From Atherix ibis (Eukaryota > Arthropoda > Insecta > Diptera > Athericidae), in the NCBI GenBank assembly GCA_958298945.1, contig OY282606.1:88171696-88235695 (forward strand): 64,000 nt of DNA. The letters are read 5' to 3'. Position 1 is the stretch's first letter; each line of letters starts with the position of its first letter. Shown piece after piece: positions 59,241 through 64,000 of the stretch. Under the pieces are notes generated by a model that saw only the letters and a list, made by a program, of their open reading frames with translations, searched no databases and was not told where the DNA came from. A program made the translations under genes and the position numbers.

Positions 59241-60389
59241 AAAAATACCTCTTGTTTCCTGCAGGAAAACGGTTTTGTCTCAATGGACAAAACAATTTTC
59301 TTATTATTTCTATGACATCAGTAAGGACCTAGAATATTTAGCAATGACCTCGATTATTTAGCATACCACTATAGTTTTGTTATTATAAACAAGCAGCAAA
59401 AAATCACCTGAACTGATCATTATCGAAAATTTGTGCGGAAGACTGACGTGCAAAATTTTTGAAACACGACCGAATTTATAGATGCAATTATTAGGGAAAA
59501 AAATCGAATTAATATAATATTAATTTTAAATATTTTTATATTTTTTTGGATGTACCCAAACAGCAGTTTTTCAGCAAATAAATTCTTTAAAAAACTTTTG
59601 GAATTTCTCTGAATTTTGCATTAATAAGGTTTATCTAATACAACTTCGACAATAAATAAATTTGTAAATGTTTGGTTGTTAGTGGTTGTAAAATATTGTT
59701 GGACACTGAAGTAACAAAATAATCAATATACATACTTATTACATTACCATATGTAATTTCGAAATTAAATGAGATAAAATTAATTCGAAAATTTAATGAA
59801 AGCCTAGAAAATCTCTCAGATTAATAAACTAGTACGTCTATTTAATATGGTAATAAGAACAGCATATGTCGAATATTAAGAATATCGACCTAGGGTATTG
59901 AGATAAATGTTTCTATATCTAAATATTTAATGATAAGAAGTGCTTATTATACTGGCTTTACATTATTAATCTAACTTTGATTATATTTATTAAATTACAT
60001 ATGGACACTAATTTTTTTGGATCAGATATATTTTTTATTAAAATATGTACTTTATTGTTATAAAAATAGTGAACACATGGTAATTCTGTAATTGTCGGTT
60101 TATTTTAAAAGCAAGGTACTTAAACAAAATTCTTTTAAAAACTGAAATTTTTTCATCTAAGAGGTCGATATACTCCTTTTCTTAATTTCCAAACCTTCCT
60201 GCCCTTAACGTGGTAAACACCAATTCGTCTTGAGTGTTTTCACACTTCTGTTCAAAGCTTTACAGATTATTTGTGGCTCATCGGCTGACGACCCTGTTCT
60301 CAATTGCATGATAAATAATCAAAATGTTGAGTTTTCGTATCAGGGTTTTCAATAGCAACTTGACACTTTTGACTAAAGCCACTTAACCA
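59241..60389. other. AT-rich spacer
   Basis: No gene is recognised. Sequence just before 60390 may hold the decayed N-terminal part of the following transposase. Confidence 0.5.
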
Positions 60390-60979
60390 TATGAAGCGAC
60401 GCACGTTCTCAGATTGGGCTCTAGAGAAGTTTGCCAAAAATGACGACTTTCATCGCAAAATCATCTTCGGTGATGAAGTGAATTTTTGGTTGAATGGCTT
60501 CGTTAACAAACAAAATATGCGTTATTGGAGTGATGCAAACCCTCATGTGCTTCATGAAAGACCACTTCATCCATAAAAAGTTACTGTATGGACTTACAGT
60601 TAATGGTGAACGCTAAAGAGACATGTTGCAGCGTTATTTCTTCGATCAATTGCATGGGATAGACATCAGTGATATGTGGTTTCAACAAGACGGTGCCACA
60701 TCCCACACAGCGGAAGAAACAATCGACATATTGAAGTCCAAGTTTGCTGAACTTGTGATTTAACACCTCTAGACTTTTTTCTGTAGGGCTACGTTAAGTC
60801 GATGGTCTATGCCAACGAGCCAGCGACGTTAGAGGACCTAAGAGCCAACATCGAACGAGAAATAGAGGCCATTCCCGTCGAATTGTGTTGCCGAATCATC
60901 GAAAATTGGCTTCAACGAATCGACCGTTGCAAGCGTGCCCGTGGTGGACATATGACCGAATTCGAGTTCCATTCATAAT
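60390..60979 (+). mobile_element. DD41D-like mariner transposase remnant
   Basis: The plus strand reads RRTFSDWALEKFAKND, then IFGDEVNFWLNGFVNKQNMR with the first aspartate (60391-60576). After frameshifts, WFQQDGATSHTAEETIDI holds the second aspartate (about 60675). A deletion removes about 16 residues before CDLTPLDFFLWGYVKSMVYA (about 60750), and the C-terminus GGHMTEFEFHS ends at 60979. It is the same transposase group as at 11704 and 25257 but clearly a different lineage. Terminal repeats were not found. Confidence 0.85.
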
Positions 60980-61384
60980 TGTCAATAATAAAAGTTTTGA
61001 TATATCTCAAATGGTTTGCGAGATATTTAAAAAAAAATTGTCAAGTTCTTATTCAAAAACCCTTTAGAGTTCCAGATCATGTTGGTATCTTTGGTAGCTC
61101 CTGTTTTGTTCAATTCATCATTCTCCATATTTTAAATGAATATCGAATTAATATAGAATTTTTTTTTGAATAGAATTCCTTCAATTGTAGATCATCTAGA
61201 CCCAACACAACTTCTTTCCCCAATCCTCTCTTGAATAAACATGCACACAAAGAGTAGGAAAGAAGAAAAACTGTGAATTATATACAAGAAAAATTAATAG
61301 TATTTTATGTACAAGGGGAAATTTATAAGCTGTACTTCACTATTAATAACAAAAAAAAATTTATTCTAAAAAAAAAAAAATTAA
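60980..61384. other. AT-rich spacer
   Basis: No gene recognised. Confidence 0.5.
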
Positions 61385-61595
61385 CCTTAGGGTTTAGTTG
61401 CCATCAATGTTATCCCCTTCAAAGTAATTCTTTTGGGCAGCTTTGAATCGGAGGACGCATTGTTTTCATTCTTTGTAATAGTCCTGGGTGGCTTGAGCTT
61501 ATCTAGTACATTTCTTTGGATGCTTTGATGGAGATACCCTCTTTGATGGAGATACCCGTATGATAATTGGCATTATAATGGTGGAACATCAAAAT
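61385..61595 (-). mobile_element. mariner C-terminal fossil
   Basis: The minus strand reads MFHHYNANYHT (aspartate of the second motif replaced by tyrosine), and in other frames RFKAAQKNYFEGDNIDGN, similar to mariner C-termini. A ttgatggagatacccg motif is duplicated at about 61528 and 61543. It is short and badly broken. Confidence 0.5.
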
Positions 61596-61599
61596 ATGT

Positions 61600-62756
61600 T
61601 TGCAATATTCGACCCAAGGCGAAAACCTATTTCCTGAGCGTCAATGTTAATCGATGATCTGATCTCAGAAGAACCCCCACTTACTTCACACTTTAATAAT
61701 TTTTGCTTTTTTTTCTTTCATTACATCTCCTCCATAAGTGAAGTTTTCTCTTTCATTAGATCATTACAATCTGTGCTCTTCGTAAGTAATGTTCCCCATG
61801 GCCTTTTTGCAACTTCTTCTACATTAAACTTACAAAATTTACAAAAAAAAAACTTCATTTATCACAGCATGTCTAAAATGGGCAAACGTACAATCTTTGT
61901 AGACAAGAAAATTGAAGTATTTTTGTTTTATTTCCTATATTAAAAAGTACTTTTTTGTATCATTTTTATTAGTTATATACACAACCAAATAAGTCCATAA
62001 ATTATATAAAAGCCAAAATAGGAATTTTATAACATTTTAAAATGTTATAATTATGCTTACTATAAAATTTGTTGATTAACTAATATTATGCTTGTTTTTT
62101 GTAAAATATATGATGCATTATTCGTTATTCTTATCTTATAGTAAACTTTACCATATCATATGATTATATTTGCATAAGAAACCTAATCCAAAACACAATA
62201 GAAGACATCAAGTTTACAGTCGAGTTCAAAATGCTTTAAAAAGTTTTACGAATCTACTTAGCATCCTCAGATGAATCCTATGAGCTGACGTACTAACTTT
62301 CTTAATGTATTTGCTCAGTACTTTGATAAAATTCCTGAAATATGTTCCACACCCTTAAGTGTGCTATGAAATTTAAACATTTTACAGTCAAATTATTCTT
62401 TACTCTATGCAACTGAATATTTTCATTTATACTCGTATGGAACATGTTGTTTCTATACGAAAGCTTACTCTTATTAAAAATACATTATGAACTTACTGCA
62501 AATTTGGTAGGTTTCATTACAAGCATAGTTTTGTATAAAATCATTTTTCACTTGATGCTTAAAATAATTAATTAACTCTTCAGAATATAACTTCTATCTT
62601 TGGAAATTATTAAATTTATATAAATGTTTAGAAACAGAATTTTTCTATATTAACTAACTATTTACTAAAGTAAAGTTTTTGTTGAAAAAATATTTTGTAT
62701 GTGTATACATTAAGGAATGATTATAGAAAATTATACATATAAATTTTATAAATGAA
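61600..62756. other. AT-rich spacer
   Basis: No gene is recognised. The frame 61644-61943 has no family match. Confidence 0.5.
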
Positions 62757-62758
62757 TA

Positions 62759-64000
62759 CGAGGGTCATTCAACCAGTACTTAGCCTACAAAAGAAAAACG
62801 AAAATTTTGGAAAGGTGGCAATTTATTTTTCCACATAATCTCCTTCAAGCTCGATACACTTGGCCCAGCGATGCTCTAACTTTTTTAACCCGTCCAAAAA
62901 ATACATTTTCTCGAGAGAAGCAAAATAGGCCTCCGTGGCGACGATGACCTCCTCATTCGACCCAAATCTATTCCCGGCGAGTGATTATTTCAGGTTTGGA
63001 AACAAAAAGTAGTCACAGGGGGCCAAATCTGGAGAGTACGGTGGATGGGGCAGCAATTCGTAGCCCAATTCGACCAATTTGGCCATGGCGACGGCGGAGG
63101 TGTGAGCCGGCGCGTTGTCGTGGTGGAACAGCACTTTTTTCTTCGCAAAGCGGGGCCGCTTTTTCTTTAATTCGACGTCTAATTGGCCCAATAAGTCAGC
63201 ATAGTAGCGCCCCGTGATTGTTTTACCCTTCTCGAGGTAATTGATGTGGATCACACCTTGTGAATCCCAGAAAACGGTGGCCATCACCTTTCCGGCCGAT
63301 CGAACAGTCTTCGCCTTCTTCGGAGCACGTTCGCCGGGTGAAGTCCACTGTTTCGACTGTTCCTTGGTCTCTGGTGTGTACCAGTGAATCCATGTTTCGT
63401 CGACGGTCACGAAACGACGCAAGAACTCCGCTGGATTGTGCTGAAACAGCGCCAAACACGTCGCCGATGTGGTCTCACGGTTGCGCTTGTTTTCCGGTGT
63501 GAGCAAACGCGGCACCCATCGCGCCGACAGCTTTCTCATGCCCAGTTCTTCATGTAGAATATGATGCACCGTTCCTACTGCGATGCCCACAGTCTCAGCT
63601 ATCTCGTGAATCTTCAATCGACAGTCTGCCAATACGAGATCATGGACTTTTTTAACGTTTTCCTCCGTAGCAGCCGTTTTCGGGGCAACTGGGCGTGGCT
63701 CATCAAAAACCGACGTGCGGCCACGAACAAACTCGTTGAACCAATTCTTGACGGTCGCCATCGAAGGAAAAGAGTCACCATACACAGCATCCAAGCGATC
63801 TTTGATTTCGCTGCGCGTTTTTCCCTCCAAAAATAGGAATCTAATCACCGAACGATAGTGTTCTTTTTCCATTTTTCAAAGGCTCTCAAAACAAAACTAA
63901 TGAAGGGAATCGACTGAAACTTTGACAGTAGGCTACTAAAAAAACTACACGATGGTAAATTTTTTTTGTGACAGCAGTTCTATCGGGCGGTGAGGCTAAA
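62759..64000 (-). mobile_element. near-intact mariner, cut by the window end
   Basis: The left end cgagggtcattcaaccagta follows TA at 62757-62758. The last bases of the window, gaggctaaa, match the inner part of the expected right repeat (inverse of the left ttagcctac), so the element runs a short way past the edge. The transposase runs from 63872 to 62823, 349 codons plus stop, with no frameshift and a single premature TAA at 62985. It has helix-turn-helix motifs (VKNWFNEFVRGRTS, IHEIAETVGIAVGTVHHIL), WVPRLLT, VTVDETW (first aspartate), LFHHDNAPAHTS (second) and PYSPDLAPCDYFLF (third); 34 residues separate the last two, so it is DD34D. Its G+C is well above the surroundings. Confidence 0.95.

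Overview
The window is AT-rich (visibly about 70-75% A+T) insect nuclear DNA. The signs are short GT-AG introns of about 60-200 bp, AATAAA signals, arthropod-type TCAGT initiators, and a dense load of mariner-family transposons, Jockey-like LINEs and a Copia element. A dipteran is my best guess, but the order of insect is not proven. There is no bacterial gene organisation, no CRISPR array and no rRNA.

The host genes are four paralogous six-exon genes on the plus strand (4394-5595, 16390-17573, 30302-31505, 38799-39993). Each encodes a secreted protein of 221-228 aa with a signal-peptide exon, 12 conserved cysteines and identical intron phases (1,0,2,1,2). I assign them to the insect 27-kDa hemolymph glycoprotein / DUF1397 family. 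None of the four reads through in one frame; they appear only when the exons are joined, and all four are then open to the stop. The first three lie in a tandem triplication with units of roughly 11.5 kb (1394-12894), 13.6 kb (12895-26468) and a partial 6.6 kb (26469-33045). Each unit carries a 5' non-coding block, the gene, a Jockey-like LINE fragment and, in units A and B, a right-hand block ending in a DD41D-like mariner transposon. A truncated copy of that transposon sits at the left edge of unit A. Unit A later gained a LINE with an 11-bp target duplication (7455-9834), and unit B gained a Copia element (20090-24493). The fourth gene is a more diverged single copy outside the array.

From 33 kb rightwards the window, apart from gene D, is mostly a transposon graveyard. 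Mariner elements of about eight TIR types are present: 34372-35449, 43527-44636, 44648-45296, 46848-49400 (with a LINE nested inside), 50552-52065, 52085-52690, 54983-56155, 57140-57836, 57984-59240, 60390-60979, 61385-61595 and 62759 to the window end. All are broken. The last needs only one nonsense codon to explain its inactivity, and the window edge falls inside its right terminal repeat.

The most interesting signal is in the secreted-protein array. Between the three tandem copies nearly all coding differences change the amino acid (by hand count 36 nonsynonymous to 5 synonymous codons for A versus C, 46 to 11 for B versus C, and 19 to 2 in exon 5 of B versus C). All 12 cysteines and all splice sites are kept, and the flank just 3' of genes B and C is nearly identical. 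This looks like diversifying selection or mosaic gene conversion on a secreted cysteine-rich family.
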